A stretch of DNA of 38,102 nucleotides from Bacillota bacterium (GCA_023389895.1 JAEWDX010000350.1:1-38102), one strand, 5' to 3'. Counted from the stretch's first letter, positions 23,895 through 33,086 are shown. Program-made: numbers and translations. Notes: a model not told the origin generated them from the sequence alone.

Positions 23895-25230
23895 TATCAA
23901 TATAATAAGAAATCGCTATGATGGCTAAATTTTCTTCTCTCGCCTCCACCATTTGGAGGCCGAGACCCTCCCATTTGCTTTTTTCCCGCTTTTTAATAAG
24001 AATTTGTTGTTGGGCGATACTTTTCACCATTGAATCCTGTACCGTAGTAGGTTCATCTTTCACTCTCTTCTGAATCAGCTCATCCTCGATTCCGATCATA
24101 AGAAATAAATGTCTTTGTCGAAGCCGTTTTAAATAGAGAAGTGCACTTTCCTCATAAAGAAAAATACCAATATCGCTAAATAAAAGAAGAAGACTGCGTT
24201 TTTTTTGCATTACTTCCAAGTAAGTAAGAACTGCCGCATAATTAGACTCAGCAGCATCTACTTTTAGATTGTAGATTGAATGAAGGATCGTTTGTAAATG
24301 TGCCATTCCTTTAGCTGGTGGAACAAATACTTTTACATCTTTTGAAAAAGCAATGACAGATACATAATCTCCCTTTTTTAATGCAGCAGCTGTTACTGTA
24401 AGGGCGGCTTCTAGCGCTTTTTCAAGCCGATTTCCTTTTTTCAGCTCTGCCCCCATCATTCTTCCACAATCAATTAATATTGTAATATACTTTCCATGCT
24501 CGGGTTCGAATTCATTTGTCATCACTTCTTGCAGCTTTGCTGTTTGTCGCCAATTTATTTTACGTGGATCATCTCCAACAACATAGCTTCTAATTTTGGC
24601 AAATTCACCTACACCACTTTGCTGTTTGCGGATTTTCATTCCTTCGTAAAGTAAAAATCTCTGGGCATTTTCTAAATATTGCTTTGTCTCCGTCATATCA
24701 GGAATAACTTTTACCACACTTTCAAGAGTAACGGTTATTTGTTTCTCCCATAGTCGTAGCAAGCTTGCATAACGGAAATAGATCTTCTTAATTTCATAGT
24801 TTCCTCTATTTGTCGCCTCTGTTTCATACTTTACTAACACCGTTGAATCTTGATTGACAACTCCGAGAAGTGGAAAGTTATTCGTAAAGGAATCAGGAAG
24901 TCCATCAATCATTCGGTAAGAAAATGCATAGGCAGACGAGTTAACAACCTTTATTGATACAGTATAAGGAAGTCCTCTTTCCATTTTCTCTTGGATGATC
25001 CGTTCAAAGCTAAGTTCTTTCTTTCGCGGTGAAAAGAATAAATCAATGAGACTAATAAGAAAGAGAAGGATATTAATAATGATTATAAATCCCCATGATA
25101 CATCGATTAAAGTCCCAAATACAAGACAAATCGTTAAGATAAGAAAAAGGACTAATAACCTTGATGTCGGGACAATTCCCCTATCTTGGAATAGGAATCG
25201 ACCCCACAAGCTCTTCAATGATTTGGTCAA
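23872..25230 (-). CDS. DUF58 protein (von Willebrand factor A-like, YeaD type)
   Basis: A 452-residue protein with two N-terminal membrane spans (about 23-65) followed by a beta-sandwich and the DUF58 core GEFAKIRSYVVGDDPRKINWRQTAKLQEVMTNEFE split over 208-242. The C-terminal half has a vWA-like fold: ITILIDCGRMM, a partial MIDAS, and LLLLFSDIG. DUF58 proteins work with MoxR-type AAA+ ATPases. The start is TTG at 25230, 9 bases after GGAGG, inside the MoxR gene, so the two overlap by 50 bases and are translationally coupled. No standard ATG fits as well. Comparable to B. subtilis YeaD, in the yeaB-yeaC-yeaD-yebA cluster. Confidence 0.87.
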   Translation of the reverse strand: MTKSLKSLWGRFLFQDRGIVPTSRLLVLFLILTICLVFGTLIDVSWGFIIIINILLFLISLIDLFFSPRKKELSFERIIQEKMERGLPYTVSIKVVNSSAYAFSYRMIDGLPDSFTNNFPLLGVVNQDSTVLVKYETEATNRGNYEIKKIYFRYASLLRLWEKQITVTLESVVKVIPDMTETKQYLENAQRFLLYEGMKIRKQQSGVGEFAKIRSYVVGDDPRKINWRQTAKLQEVMTNEFEPEHGKYITILIDCGRMMGAELKKGNRLEKALEAALTVTAAALKKGDYVSVIAFSKDVKVFVPPAKGMAHLQTILHSIYNLKVDAAESNYAAVLTYLEVMQKKRSLLLLFSDIGIFLYEESALLYLKRLRQRHLFLMIGIEDELIQKRVKDEPTTVQDSMVKSIAQQQILIKKREKSKWEGLGLQMVEAREENLAIIAISYYIDIMNRNIL

Positions 25231-26110
25231 CGGTTACACCCTCCAATTCTACATGCGGAGATAGTTGAAGACGATGTCTAAGTGCCGGTTTGGCTACCAT
25301 CTTGATATCATCAGGCGTTACATAATCCCTGCCTGCAAGATAAGCCCATGCCTGCCCCGCTTTGCCAATTGAAATCCCTGCTCTCGTACTTGCTCCGTAA
25401 CGAATTGATTCTGTGTCACGTGTTTTTCTAACTAGTTGCATAATATAGTCTAATACTTTTTCTTCAACTGTTACTTGTTCAATTTCTTTTCTAATAGTAA
25501 GAAATTGATTCATATCAAGTTGTGTAGAAGTGAAACTTGCACCAAAGCGATTCTCAATTATCTTTTTTAATACTTCCTTTTCTTCAGAAAAAGACGGGAA
25601 ATTGATCTGCAATTTAAATAAAAATCGATCCTGTTGTGCTTCTGGCAAGGAATATGTACCTTCAAACTCAAGTGGGTTCTGGGTAGCAACGACAAAGAAA
25701 ACATCAGGTAATGGATAGGTTTCGCCTTGAATCGTTACTTGCTTCTCCTCCATCGCCTCAAGAAGAGCTGCCTGTGTTTTTGCTGGCGTGCGATTAATTT
25801 CATCAGCCAAAAGAATATTCGTAAAAATCGGCCCTTTCAACGTTTGAAATGAGCTCTCCTTCATATTAAATATCGTGCTTCCTGTAATATCACTCGGCAA
25901 TAAATCTGGTGTAAATTGAATGCGATTGAAGTCCCCTCCAAGAAGATTTGCAAGCGTTCTCACCATTTGTGTTTTCCCTGTCCCAGGCACACCTTCAAGT
26001 AATACATGTCCTCCAGACAAAATTGCAGATAAAAGCAGTCTTATATTCGTACTTTGCCCGATAATCCGCTCCTCGTATTTTTCTAATAAGGATGTTAGTT
26101 GTTCATTCAT
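25181..26110 (-). CDS. MoxR-family AAA+ ATPase
   Basis: A 309-residue AAA+ ATPase. Walker A is GVPGTGKT (40-47), Walker B is ILLADEINRTP near 100, sensor 1 is VVATQNPLEFEGTYSLPEAQQDRF near 140, and the C-terminal helical lid carries sensor 2 around YGASTRAGI. MoxR proteins act as chaperones that remodel or insert metal in vWA partners such as the DUF58 protein encoded next. The frame extends to 26155, but the ATG at 26110 has GGAGGAAGG directly upstream and overlaps the DUF4350 stop by 4 bases (ATGA), so it is the preferred start. Equivalent to B. subtilis YeaC. Confidence 0.9.
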   Translation of the reverse strand: MNEQLTSLLEKYEERIIGQSTNIRLLLSAILSGGHVLLEGVPGTGKTQMVRTLANLLGGDFNRIQFTPDLLPSDITGSTIFNMKESSFQTLKGPIFTNILLADEINRTPAKTQAALLEAMEEKQVTIQGETYPLPDVFFVVATQNPLEFEGTYSLPEAQQDRFLFKLQINFPSFSEEKEVLKKIIENRFGASFTSTQLDMNQFLTIRKEIEQVTVEEKVLDYIMQLVRKTRDTESIRYGASTRAGISIGKAGQAWAYLAGRDYVTPDDIKMVAKPALRHRLQLSPHVELEGVTVDQIIEELVGSIPIPR

Positions 26111-27240
26111 CCTTCCTCCACCTCTTTCCTTATTCGATCTAGCCTTTTCGACCAAAGCAAATATTCTTGCTTACTTACCTTTTCTTTTTCCAAAACAAGC
26201 TTTAAATCATTGAGAAGGATCATGTTATTCGTTGATGCGAGCTTTATTCCCTTGCGCTTAAAAAGATCCGCTCGTTCATCCCAATCGCTATTTAGTGAAA
26301 TTCCCCAGCGCTCATGCATAAGCTGTTTGACAAAATTTGCTTGAATCAATAACGAATCTTGATATCGCTTCCCTTTTATATACCATGCAGCCAAAGCCTT
26401 TAATCCTTCATCACTAAAACGGACTGATTCCTCTCTTAGGATAAAGATTGGTCCAAATCTCTTTCCTTTCACCCAAAGGAACAAGAGAAGCAATAAACAT
26501 CCTTGTAAGAAGATAAGCAGAAACCATTTTGGGTAAATTGTCACAGCTGTTGGAGCGTTTTGTCCACGATGAACATATTCATCGAAAATAAATCGTTGTC
26601 CATTTCCTTCATTTACTAATGAAAGGAGTAGAGGTATATGATCAGCTGTTTCAAGCTTGCCATTCATGAGCCATTCAGGTGTAACGGAAGCAATCAATTG
26701 CCCTTTTCCATAGTTTCGCTTTAAAGCAATGATTCCATCCCGATCCTTTAATAAAGCTTCATCCTCTTTATTTGCTTGTAGCCTTGTAGAACTGTTTATT
26801 TCAACATGATATCGTCTATCCTTATTATTGTTAAATACTGCTTTTGTTCCCCCATTTGCTAAATTTATTTCCGTTTCTAAATTAAACATCCCTTTTGGAT
26901 TATTCATAAATAAGAGAATCGTATTTCCCGCTTCCATAAAATTTTGATAGGCATTCATTTCTGTTTGATCAGGGATAAAGAAAGGCTCAACAAGAAGAAG
27001 AACTTGTCCTACTTCCCCACTCTTCAATAGATTAGGTGAGTGAACCCACCTTTCTGTGTCCCTTTCCTCGTGCAAAAATGAATAGAACCCTTTTACACCA
27101 GTAGGAGATGGTGATTCTGAAACATACTGTGGGTACTGCTTTGGTGCTTTAGAAAGGAAAAAATAGCTAATAAGCATAAAAAGGATAAGAAGGAATGTCA
27201 GCCATAGCCAAGCTTGTCGATTTGATTTTGATTTTTGCAC
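26107..27240 (-). CDS. DUF4350 membrane protein
   Basis: A 377-residue protein with an N-terminal anchor (12-30), a large extracytoplasmic domain and a second span near 240-260, then a cytoplasmic C-terminal domain (about 265-377). The extracytoplasmic part (GVKGFYSFLHEERDTERW, then GNTILLFMNNPKG) resembles the Rossmann-like domain found in DUF4350 proteins. GTG start with GGAGG 12 bases upstream (a rather long spacer). It sits between the DUF4129 and MoxR genes; its C-terminus overlaps the MoxR start by 4 bases. Function unknown; I infer a partner of the MoxR-DUF58 complex. Confidence 0.8.
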   Translation of the reverse strand: MQKSKSNRQAWLWLTFLLILFMLISYFFLSKAPKQYPQYVSESPSPTGVKGFYSFLHEERDTERWVHSPNLLKSGEVGQVLLLVEPFFIPDQTEMNAYQNFMEAGNTILLFMNNPKGMFNLETEINLANGGTKAVFNNNKDRRYHVEINSSTRLQANKEDEALLKDRDGIIALKRNYGKGQLIASVTPEWLMNGKLETADHIPLLLSLVNEGNGQRFIFDEYVHRGQNAPTAVTIYPKWFLLIFLQGCLLLLLFLWVKGKRFGPIFILREESVRFSDEGLKALAAWYIKGKRYQDSLLIQANFVKQLMHERWGISLNSDWDERADLFKRKGIKLASTNNMILLNDLKLVLEKEKVSKQEYLLWSKRLDRIRKEVEEG

Positions 27241-27263
27241 TATTATTCTATTCCTCCTTCCTT

Positions 27264-27914
27264 TTAAGTCTCTGCTTCCAGCTCATTGCGCATTTCATTT
27301 AGCCAAACCATAACTTCTTTCTGAAACTTCTCGTATTCTTCCTGCTGAACTTCATAACCACCATAAGTAACCCCATCAAAAAGAATGGCTAAATGATAGA
27401 AGTTTCCAGCCCATTGTTTATTTACCTTTCTTAGCTCTTCATAATACTCCCAATTTGTTTTCCAAATTCTCGCTTCTAGCCATTTCTTTTCATGAAAATA
27501 AAGAAGAATAGCGAGAAATAAATGCCGCGTCGATTTCGTGAAATCTCCAAGTTCCTCTAATTTTCTCGCTTCAGTAAGATGTCTTTCGAATGACCAATTT
27601 ATCTCCTCGACAGATTGCAGTATTTTTTTCTCTTTAAATCGTTTCCTTCTTCTACTATTACGAATCAAAAGAAAGGCAATGAACGCAAGTAGGGCAATGC
27701 CAATAATGATAAAAGTAATCAATAGCGAGCTAGCAGTCGTTTCTACTGTTTTAAATGATGGGAATAACTTAAGTAATTGTTCTCCAATCCATGCTTTTGC
27801 CTTTTCCCACCAAATGGCGAAAATACTTTGATGTTCATTATAATAATCCTGATATTCATTTCGGGTTAAAATTTCATGTAGCTTATCCTTTGCAGTCGTT
27901 TCATCTAGCATCAT
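27264..27914 (-). CDS. DUF4129 membrane protein
   Basis: A 216-residue protein with an extracytoplasmic N-terminal ~60 residues, one clear membrane span (about 63-85), a basic stop-transfer (RNSRRRKRFKEKK) and a cytoplasmic helical domain. The C-terminal region (KSTRHLFLAILLYFHEKKW...YGGYEVQQEEYEKF) is the DUF4129 pattern also found at the end of transglutaminase-like YebA proteins, which are missing here. AGGTG precedes the ATG. The fourth member in the MoxR-DUF58 gene row; the operon runs 28850 to 23872 with small gaps or overlaps. Confidence 0.8.
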   Translation of the reverse strand: MMLDETTAKDKLHEILTRNEYQDYYNEHQSIFAIWWEKAKAWIGEQLLKLFPSFKTVETTASSLLITFIIIGIALLAFIAFLLIRNSRRRKRFKEKKILQSVEEINWSFERHLTEARKLEELGDFTKSTRHLFLAILLYFHEKKWLEARIWKTNWEYYEELRKVNKQWAGNFYHLAILFDGVTYGGYEVQQEEYEKFQKEVMVWLNEMRNELEAET

Positions 27915-27938
27915 TCATCACCTAGCTTAAACACATTT

Positions 27939-28850
27939 TCAAATAGATTTATAGTCACCAATCATTTCCTTTAAATCATCCGCATCATTGCGTAGTTTAA
28001 GATCAAGATACATTACAGCATAGCCAACAGTGAAAAGCATCTTTGTAAGCAGAGAGACTACATTTACAATTAGCGACAATAATACGCTATTCCCAAGAAA
28101 AAGGGCAAACGTGAATTCAACGGTAGTGCCTATGGTGCCATTAATTAAATAAAAAATAATATATATGCCTATCAAAATCCATGTGCGTCCTTGGGTTAGC
28201 CTCCAGCTTCTTGTTAATCCTGGTGCTTCTCGATCAATAACGACAGAACCAAAATAAAAGCTCCAACGAGTTATTAAATAACCAATTAAAATAGCAAAGC
28301 CGAGAAAAAGGATGATCCCTAGAATAATACCAATTATCGGATCAGCCATTCCACCGAAAACACCAGTCAGTATAATCATTAAAATCGGAATAAAGATAAT
28401 ACTAAAGAGAATAATCGCAAATAAAATACTACTGCCTACGATTGGTCCAAAACGCGAAAAGGCTTCTTTAATGACAGAGCCGACCGTGTATTCTTCCTGT
28501 TTGCGAAGATGATTAATTGCAAGAAGAACAGCCGCTTCTGCAAGCGGAAAAAAAATCAAACTAAGAATAGCTGTAATGATAACCCCAAAGCTGACCCCAA
28601 GGGCATTGACGTAAAGGTCGTCGCTTTCGACAAATCCATTTACGATTTGCTCGAACCACAATTGTCCTTTCCCTGCCTCACGAAAAAAACTCACACCCGA
28701 TAAAAGACTAATCATTGCTTGAACTAAATAAACAGGTCCCATAAAAATAAGCAAAATTAAAAAAAAGTCTGAAAATCTATTTTTCGTCAAGCTAAATGTG
28801 TGATCGAGAATTTCACCAATGCTTTTTGGTTTTCGAAATTTTGTATCCAA
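27939..28850 (-). CDS. Polytopic membrane protein at the head of the MoxR-DUF58 operon
   Basis: A 303-residue protein with about six membrane spans. The N-terminus FRKPKSIGEILDHTFSLTKNRFSDFFLILL and the later RSWRLTQGRTWILIGIYIIFYLI pattern fit the GlpQ-membrane-domain/YciC-like proteins that resemble integral parts of transporters or scaffolds. TTG start with AGGAGG 8 bases upstream. It lies 24 bases before the DUF4129 gene and reads as first gene of the operon. No promoter was recognised in 28851-28952. Function unknown. Confidence 0.75.
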   Translation of the reverse strand: MDTKFRKPKSIGEILDHTFSLTKNRFSDFFLILLIFMGPVYLVQAMISLLSGVSFFREAGKGQLWFEQIVNGFVESDDLYVNALGVSFGVIITAILSLIFFPLAEAAVLLAINHLRKQEEYTVGSVIKEAFSRFGPIVGSSILFAIILFSIIFIPILMIILTGVFGGMADPIIGIILGIILFLGFAILIGYLITRWSFYFGSVVIDREAPGLTRSWRLTQGRTWILIGIYIIFYLINGTIGTTVEFTFALFLGNSVLLSLIVNVVSLLTKMLFTVGYAVMYLDLKLRNDADDLKEMIGDYKSI

Positions 28851-28952
28851 ATACTAATCCTCCTATACTAATTAAATGTCATACCACTTATTTTACCATT
28901 AAACTGGCATATTTTGATAAAAAAATTTAAAAGAATTATATTTTATAATAAT

Positions 28953-30848
28953 TTATTCATCAAAGTATTTACGCTTATAATGAGAGAATGCTAGTAACGG
29001 AAATATATATCGATAACTGTGATAATGAATATAAAAATCTCCCCCCATTCCTTGACCTACCGGATAATCAGTTGTCCAATCCTCGTTTTCAATCTTATTC
29101 AGCAGAAATTTCATTCCTTTCTTAATGGCTCGAGTCGGCTCATCTGAAGCAGCGATTAACGCATCTACTGCCCATGCTGTTTGCGTAAGGATGCTTTCAT
29201 AAAGCGGAATATATTTACCTTCTATATCACTTTTACAAGCTTCTCCCCAGCCGCCATCCTCATTTTGAATCTGATTTAACCATTTAACTGCCTTCGAAAT
29301 AGCTTGATTTTGCGGGGTGGTGCCAACAGCTATTAATCCAGTAATTGCAGCCCAAGTTCCATATAGATAACAAATTCCCCACCGTCCATACCAAGATCCA
29401 TCTGCCTCCTGATTTCGGAACAGCCAATGAATTCCATCATGAACTTTTGGATGAATACTCTTTAAATTGGCAAAATTGCCGAGGAATTCTAACGTTCTCC
29501 CCGTTAAATCTGCCGCAGCTGGATCGGCGACAATAAATTTTGCTTTTTCGATTGGCAGTTTTTTTAATAGTTTGCTGTCCGTATTTCTTTCAAAGGCTGG
29601 CCAGCCACCATCTTCATTTTGCATCGATAAAACCCACTGAAGCCCTCTTTCCCATGACTGAATAAAATGAGAATCGTTCATACCGTTTTTACTGATAGCT
29701 CTCAATGTTGCTGTTGTATCATCAACATCTGGCTGAATTGTATTCCATTCTTGAAAGCCCCATCCCCCAGGAAAACGAGTTGGATTATGAACAATCCAAT
29801 CGCCAAATTTGTAATGCTGGCGATCGATTAAAAATTGATTTGCCTTTTTGACCATTGGATGCTGTGGGGAAACGCCTGCCTCTAATAAGGCATAATTAAT
29901 TAAAGAAGTGTTCCAAATTTCTGCTGTCGTATATTGCATATGTGGCAACCCATTTATTTCAGTAATCATTCCTTTTAATCCGTTCACTGCATTTTCAATC
30001 GTCGAATGCGTTTTCTCATAACCTAAAGATAATAAGGCATAGATCATTAAAAAGGTGGAGCTAAAAATATTGTAAAATGTACCATCTGGCTCAATCCGAT
30101 TAAGCATATATTGCTTAGCCTGTTCAACCGCAAGCTTGTGAATGTCGCTCGGAATGCCAATTAACCGTTCAATGCTTGCTTTCAAATGAGAAAATAATGA
30201 ACACCATTCTTTAGACTCCTTAAAGCGAAATGGATCCTCGCTCATTGCCCGATCCTTGCTTACGAATAAATCTGATACGTTTGGACTTTTATCTGTTTGC
30301 AAAGAAAATTTTCTGTCAGCAAGAATCATCAATGGTGTAAAATTGGCTCTTCCAAAAACGGAAAAACTGTAGAAATTAATAGGAAATGCTGGTGGAAGCA
30401 AAATTAGCTCAAGCGGTAATGGAAAAAAGGTTGGCCATTTCAATTGACCCGTGATCGCCAGCATTAATTTCGTCAACATATGTGACTTCTCGATTCCTCC
30501 GTTGGCTAAAATAAATCGTTTTGCCTTTATTAATCTTGGATCCTTTCTATCGATATAGGTAGAATAGCTGAGTCCATAGTAGGCTTCAATTGTAATGGAT
30601 AAATTACCATTCCCCTCATCATGAAACAACTTCCATGCTCCATTTGCCTCCTGCTTGCTTACTATTCGTTCCGTCAGCTGTTTTATTAAAATCTCATCAT
30701 CTATTTCTAATGTTCTTAATAAAATGATCATATAGCAGTCGGTAGAAATTCCTGTTTCAAATGGATATTTCCAAGATCCGTCTGGAGATTGATCTTTCAT
30801 TAATTTTTCAATAAGGAGCATCATTCCATCTGATACACTTCTAGTCAT
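28953..30848 (-). CDS. sqhC: Terpenoid cyclase, sporulenol synthase-like (SqhC family)
   Basis: A 631-residue protein of the squalene-hopene cyclase superfamily. The catalytic DxDD motif is present as DVDDTT (Asp374, Asp376, Asp377), along with several QW repeats (for example QEADGSWYGRWG and QNEDGGWGE). Alignment by eye with B. subtilis SqhC (tetraprenyl-beta-curcumene cyclase, which forms sporulenol) is good over the whole length, so that substrate is preferred over squalene. The frame opens at a GTG (30866), but the ATG at 30848 with GAGAGG 10 bases upstream is closer to the SqhC start. The product would be a sesquarterpenoid of the spore or membrane. It is upstream of the MoxR-DUF58 operon, with no clear promoter seen in the 100-base gap. 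Confidence 0.85.
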   Translation of the reverse strand: MTRSVSDGMMLLIEKLMKDQSPDGSWKYPFETGISTDCYMIILLRTLEIDDEILIKQLTERIVSKQEANGAWKLFHDEGNGNLSITIEAYYGLSYSTYIDRKDPRLIKAKRFILANGGIEKSHMLTKLMLAITGQLKWPTFFPLPLELILLPPAFPINFYSFSVFGRANFTPLMILADRKFSLQTDKSPNVSDLFVSKDRAMSEDPFRFKESKEWCSLFSHLKASIERLIGIPSDIHKLAVEQAKQYMLNRIEPDGTFYNIFSSTFLMIYALLSLGYEKTHSTIENAVNGLKGMITEINGLPHMQYTTAEIWNTSLINYALLEAGVSPQHPMVKKANQFLIDRQHYKFGDWIVHNPTRFPGGWGFQEWNTIQPDVDDTTATLRAISKNGMNDSHFIQSWERGLQWVLSMQNEDGGWPAFERNTDSKLLKKLPIEKAKFIVADPAAADLTGRTLEFLGNFANLKSIHPKVHDGIHWLFRNQEADGSWYGRWGICYLYGTWAAITGLIAVGTTPQNQAISKAVKWLNQIQNEDGGWGEACKSDIEGKYIPLYESILTQTAWAVDALIAASDEPTRAIKKGMKFLLNKIENEDWTTDYPVGQGMGGDFYIHYHSYRYIFPLLAFSHYKRKYFDE

Positions 30849-30932
30849 CCTTATCCATCCTCTCACTGAAGTTTCACTTTACCAATACATATTCAGCAAA
30901 AAGAAAGAGAATACATCAGAGGAGGAATTCAC

Positions 30933-32084
30933 ATCATTAGCAAACTTTTTAAAAACAAAACATTAGATAGACTATCTGAAGCACAAATCATCATCAGGAA
31001 AGAATTAAAGAAAAAACAGCGGAAAATCTCACTCGATTTACCGAAGCTATCAATCTCTGAAGCAGCGCTCATACAAAGGATCGAGTCTGAAACAAAGAAA
31101 TTAAATAAAAATAATATTACGAGGACAAAAGCATATTTAGACTTTTATCAACGTCACCCAGAAATTCATTGGGCATTTTTAGGGCATATGGTATCACGGA
31201 ATGGCGGATGGAATATGACTGATTTAAAAGGAGGCTTCCTTTCAAGATTATTTTCGAAAGATGAGCAAAGCTCATTTTTTATGTTTCTTGAAAGAGGAAA
31301 TTGGTTGATTTTCCAAGATGCCTATCCTCAATTTTTGCTTTACGAGTTAAGTAAACAAGGAAATCAAAATCTTTTTTACCTTTTGCCATATTTACATGTC
31401 TCAATCTTTATGGAGGTTATTTGGAATTATTTTTTGCAGAAAAACGATCGCTTTCTTCTCACGATGGCATTGATTATTAATGAGCAAAATTATTTAGAGC
31501 AAAGAGTTGTCCAAAATTTGAAGTTTAAGAAAGAAGTCTTTAATACATTAGAATTTAAAATCCAAGACTTCTTTTCGATGAATCATATTCTATTTCCTTT
31601 TCTTGAAGATGATGTTTTAAAGCTGGCCGGAGAAACATTGCATCATTTTAAAAGCTTACATGAACGCATTTTACTTGGAAAACGTTTATACAAAATTTTA
31701 TTCCATGATCATGAGCGTTTAAAGAAGGTTAAAAAGTGGGCAGTTGAAAATCAACATACTGGTTCACGAAAAGATTACTGGCCTCATTTTTTTCATGATG
31801 TTGATGAAGGAATTCCAGGGAGTATTTGGAAGCCGAGAATAAGAGAATGTACATTGTTACCAGGTATACCAAGAATTTTTAGTCCAAGATTAGTGTTTTC
31901 ATGGAAGAACAGGGAACATGAAAGTGCAGAAATTGGAGATTGGTATGAAGATTGGAAAGTTGTTCATTATTTCACTGAATTAAATACAGAAGTAGATTGG
32001 GAGATTGAAAATGACTATTGTAAAACACTCGAAAGACTTGAACTTGCCACCATTACGAAAAAAGCTCTCTCGATATTGGACTGA
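30933..32084 (+). CDS. yppC: DUF2515 protein, YppC-like, with a non-standard start
   Basis: A 383-residue soluble protein. The segment TKAYLDFYQRHPEIHWAFLGHMVSRNGGWNMTDLKGG (split over residues 70-105) is the hallmark of DUF2515/YppC. From the TGA at 30867 the reading frame is open to 32084 but contains no ATG, GTG or TTG until 31188. A start there would cut the conserved N-terminal ~85 residues. AGAGGAGG at 30918-30925 sits 7 bases before ATC (30933) and 10 before ATT (30936), the likely starts. Residues 1-65 are basic and helical. It overlaps the next gene by 74 bases. Function unknown; divergent from the cyclase gene. Confidence 0.75.
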   Translation: MISKLFKNKTLDRLSEAQIIIRKELKKKQRKISLDLPKLSISEAALIQRIESETKKLNKNNITRTKAYLDFYQRHPEIHWAFLGHMVSRNGGWNMTDLKGGFLSRLFSKDEQSSFFMFLERGNWLIFQDAYPQFLLYELSKQGNQNLFYLLPYLHVSIFMEVIWNYFLQKNDRFLLTMALIINEQNYLEQRVVQNLKFKKEVFNTLEFKIQDFFSMNHILFPFLEDDVLKLAGETLHHFKSLHERILLGKRLYKILFHDHERLKKVKKWAVENQHTGSRKDYWPHFFHDVDEGIPGSIWKPRIRECTLLPGIPRIFSPRLVFSWKNREHESAEIGDWYEDWKVVHYFTELNTEVDWEIENDYCKTLERLELATITKKALSILD

Positions 32085-32472
32085 TTCCATTCGAAATAAG
32101 ATGCCTACAGTCCTCCTCTCGATGTTAATAGGCACTTATCTTGATTTATTTTTTGTTGGCAAAGGGATCTATACTTTTCCTGTAAGACCATTGCCGACTA
32201 TTTTTTCCATTAATATCTTTTTTCCATTAATAGGGTTGCCAATATTTACCGTCGGTTTTCTTCATTTATGCCAAAAGGTAAAGCGATGGAATAAGCCTGT
32301 CCTAATTTTCCTATTAAGCTTAATCATGGCAACCTTTGAAAAATTCGCGGAAAAAATCGGATACTTTTCCCATATTGAAACTTGGAAGCATAGCTATTCA
32401 TTCTTTGGTTATCTCATTTTTCTACTTATTATACTCCTATATGATCGATTCAATAGACAATTAAGAAATTGA
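32011..32472 (+). CDS. Small membrane protein, CBO0543-like
   Basis: A 153-residue protein with about four hydrophobic spans (near 33-50, 63-88, 95-112, 128-145) and a basic N-terminus. The motif LGTYLDLFFVGKG-type (here MLIGTYLDLFFVGKGIYTFP) and the spans resemble the CBO0543 family of unknown function found in Bacillaceae, often near YppC-like genes. The ATG at 32011 has GGGAG 7 bases upstream. A TTG 6 bases earlier is less likely. The start lies inside the DUF2515 gene in a different frame, so the two may be coupled. Function not known. Confidence 0.65.
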   Translation: MTIVKHSKDLNLPPLRKKLSRYWTDSIRNKMPTVLLSMLIGTYLDLFFVGKGIYTFPVRPLPTIFSINIFFPLIGLPIFTVGFLHLCQKVKRWNKPVLIFLLSLIMATFEKFAEKIGYFSHIETWKHSYSFFGYLIFLLIILLYDRFNRQLRN

Positions 32473-32501
32473 AGCTTCACTTTATCATTGCTAAGAGAAA
32501 T

Positions 32502-32530
32502 TTGTAAGAGATTCCAAGATTCTATATAAT
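32502..32530 (+). promoter_or_regulatory. Sigma-A promoter of the ModE-like gene
   Basis: TTGTAA (32502-32507), 17 bases, TATAAT (32525-32530). The start of transcription near 32537 rules out the ATG at 32529 and supports an ATG at 32571-32577 as the true start. Confidence 0.65.
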
Positions 32531-32576
32531 GAATTATATATACGAACTTGGAATAAATTTGAATGGAGCCATGATG

Positions 32577-32960
32577 ATGGAAAAGAACCCCTCTTTAAAA
32601 ATCAGATCAAAGCTTTGGATTTCACTTGATGATGAAGTTATTTTTGGACTCGGCAGAATTCGTCTTTTTGAGGCGATTGAAAAAACTGGATCAATGAGTC
32701 AAGCAGCAGTACTACTTGGAATGTCTTATCGAGCTGCATGGGGAAAAGTAAAAGCAACAGAAGAGAGATTACAGCTTTCACTTGTCGAAACATATAGAGG
32801 AAATAAAAAGAAAGGGACGACACTTACTCCTGCTGGTAAAGAACTACTATTTATGTATACGCAATTTCAAGAAGAGGCCGCAAAGCAAATTGATGAATTA
32901 TTTGAAAAACATTTAGGTAATATTTTTCAAAATTTAAAAAAACTAGATGATAATAATTAA
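32577..32960 (+). CDS. ModE-like winged-helix DNA-binding protein without molybdate domain
   Basis: A 127-residue LysR/ModE-type winged helix: IRLFEAIEKTGSMSQAAVLLGMSYRAAWGKVKATEERLQLSLVE split over residues 25-68 is the ModE N-terminal DNA-binding pattern, followed by GTTLTPAGKELL. ModE normally has C-terminal MOP/TOBE domains that bind molybdate; here there is only a short helical tail (FEKHLGNIFQNLKKL). Three ATGs occur at 32571, 32574 and 32577. GGAG at 32565-32568 is 8 bases before the last, which is chosen. The gene stands alone, convergent with the desulfurase-like gene and near formate dehydrogenase, so it may control molybdoenzyme genes, sensing through a partner. Confidence 0.83.
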   Translation: MEKNPSLKIRSKLWISLDDEVIFGLGRIRLFEAIEKTGSMSQAAVLLGMSYRAAWGKVKATEERLQLSLVETYRGNKKKGTTLTPAGKELLFMYTQFQEEAAKQIDELFEKHLGNIFQNLKKLDDNN

Positions 32961-32973
32961 CTCATTAAATATA

Positions 32974-33015
32974 GAAAAAGGAATGAAATTAAGACATAAG
33001 ACTAATTTCATTCCT
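32974..33015 (-). terminator. Rho-independent terminator of the class V aminotransferase gene
   Basis: A 13-bp stem AGGAATGAAATTA / TAATTTCATTCCT (32979-32991 with 33003-33015) followed on the minus strand by TTTTTCTATATTT. It begins about 70 bases past the stop of the minus-strand gene. There is no T-run on the plus strand, but the hairpin may still protect the ModE-like mRNA end. Confidence 0.75.
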
Positions 33016-33086
33016 CGCACAAAGGTTGATCTAGTTTTTCTAGTATTGACAGGCACGTATTCTTACGTTAAACAAAAATACGTTCC

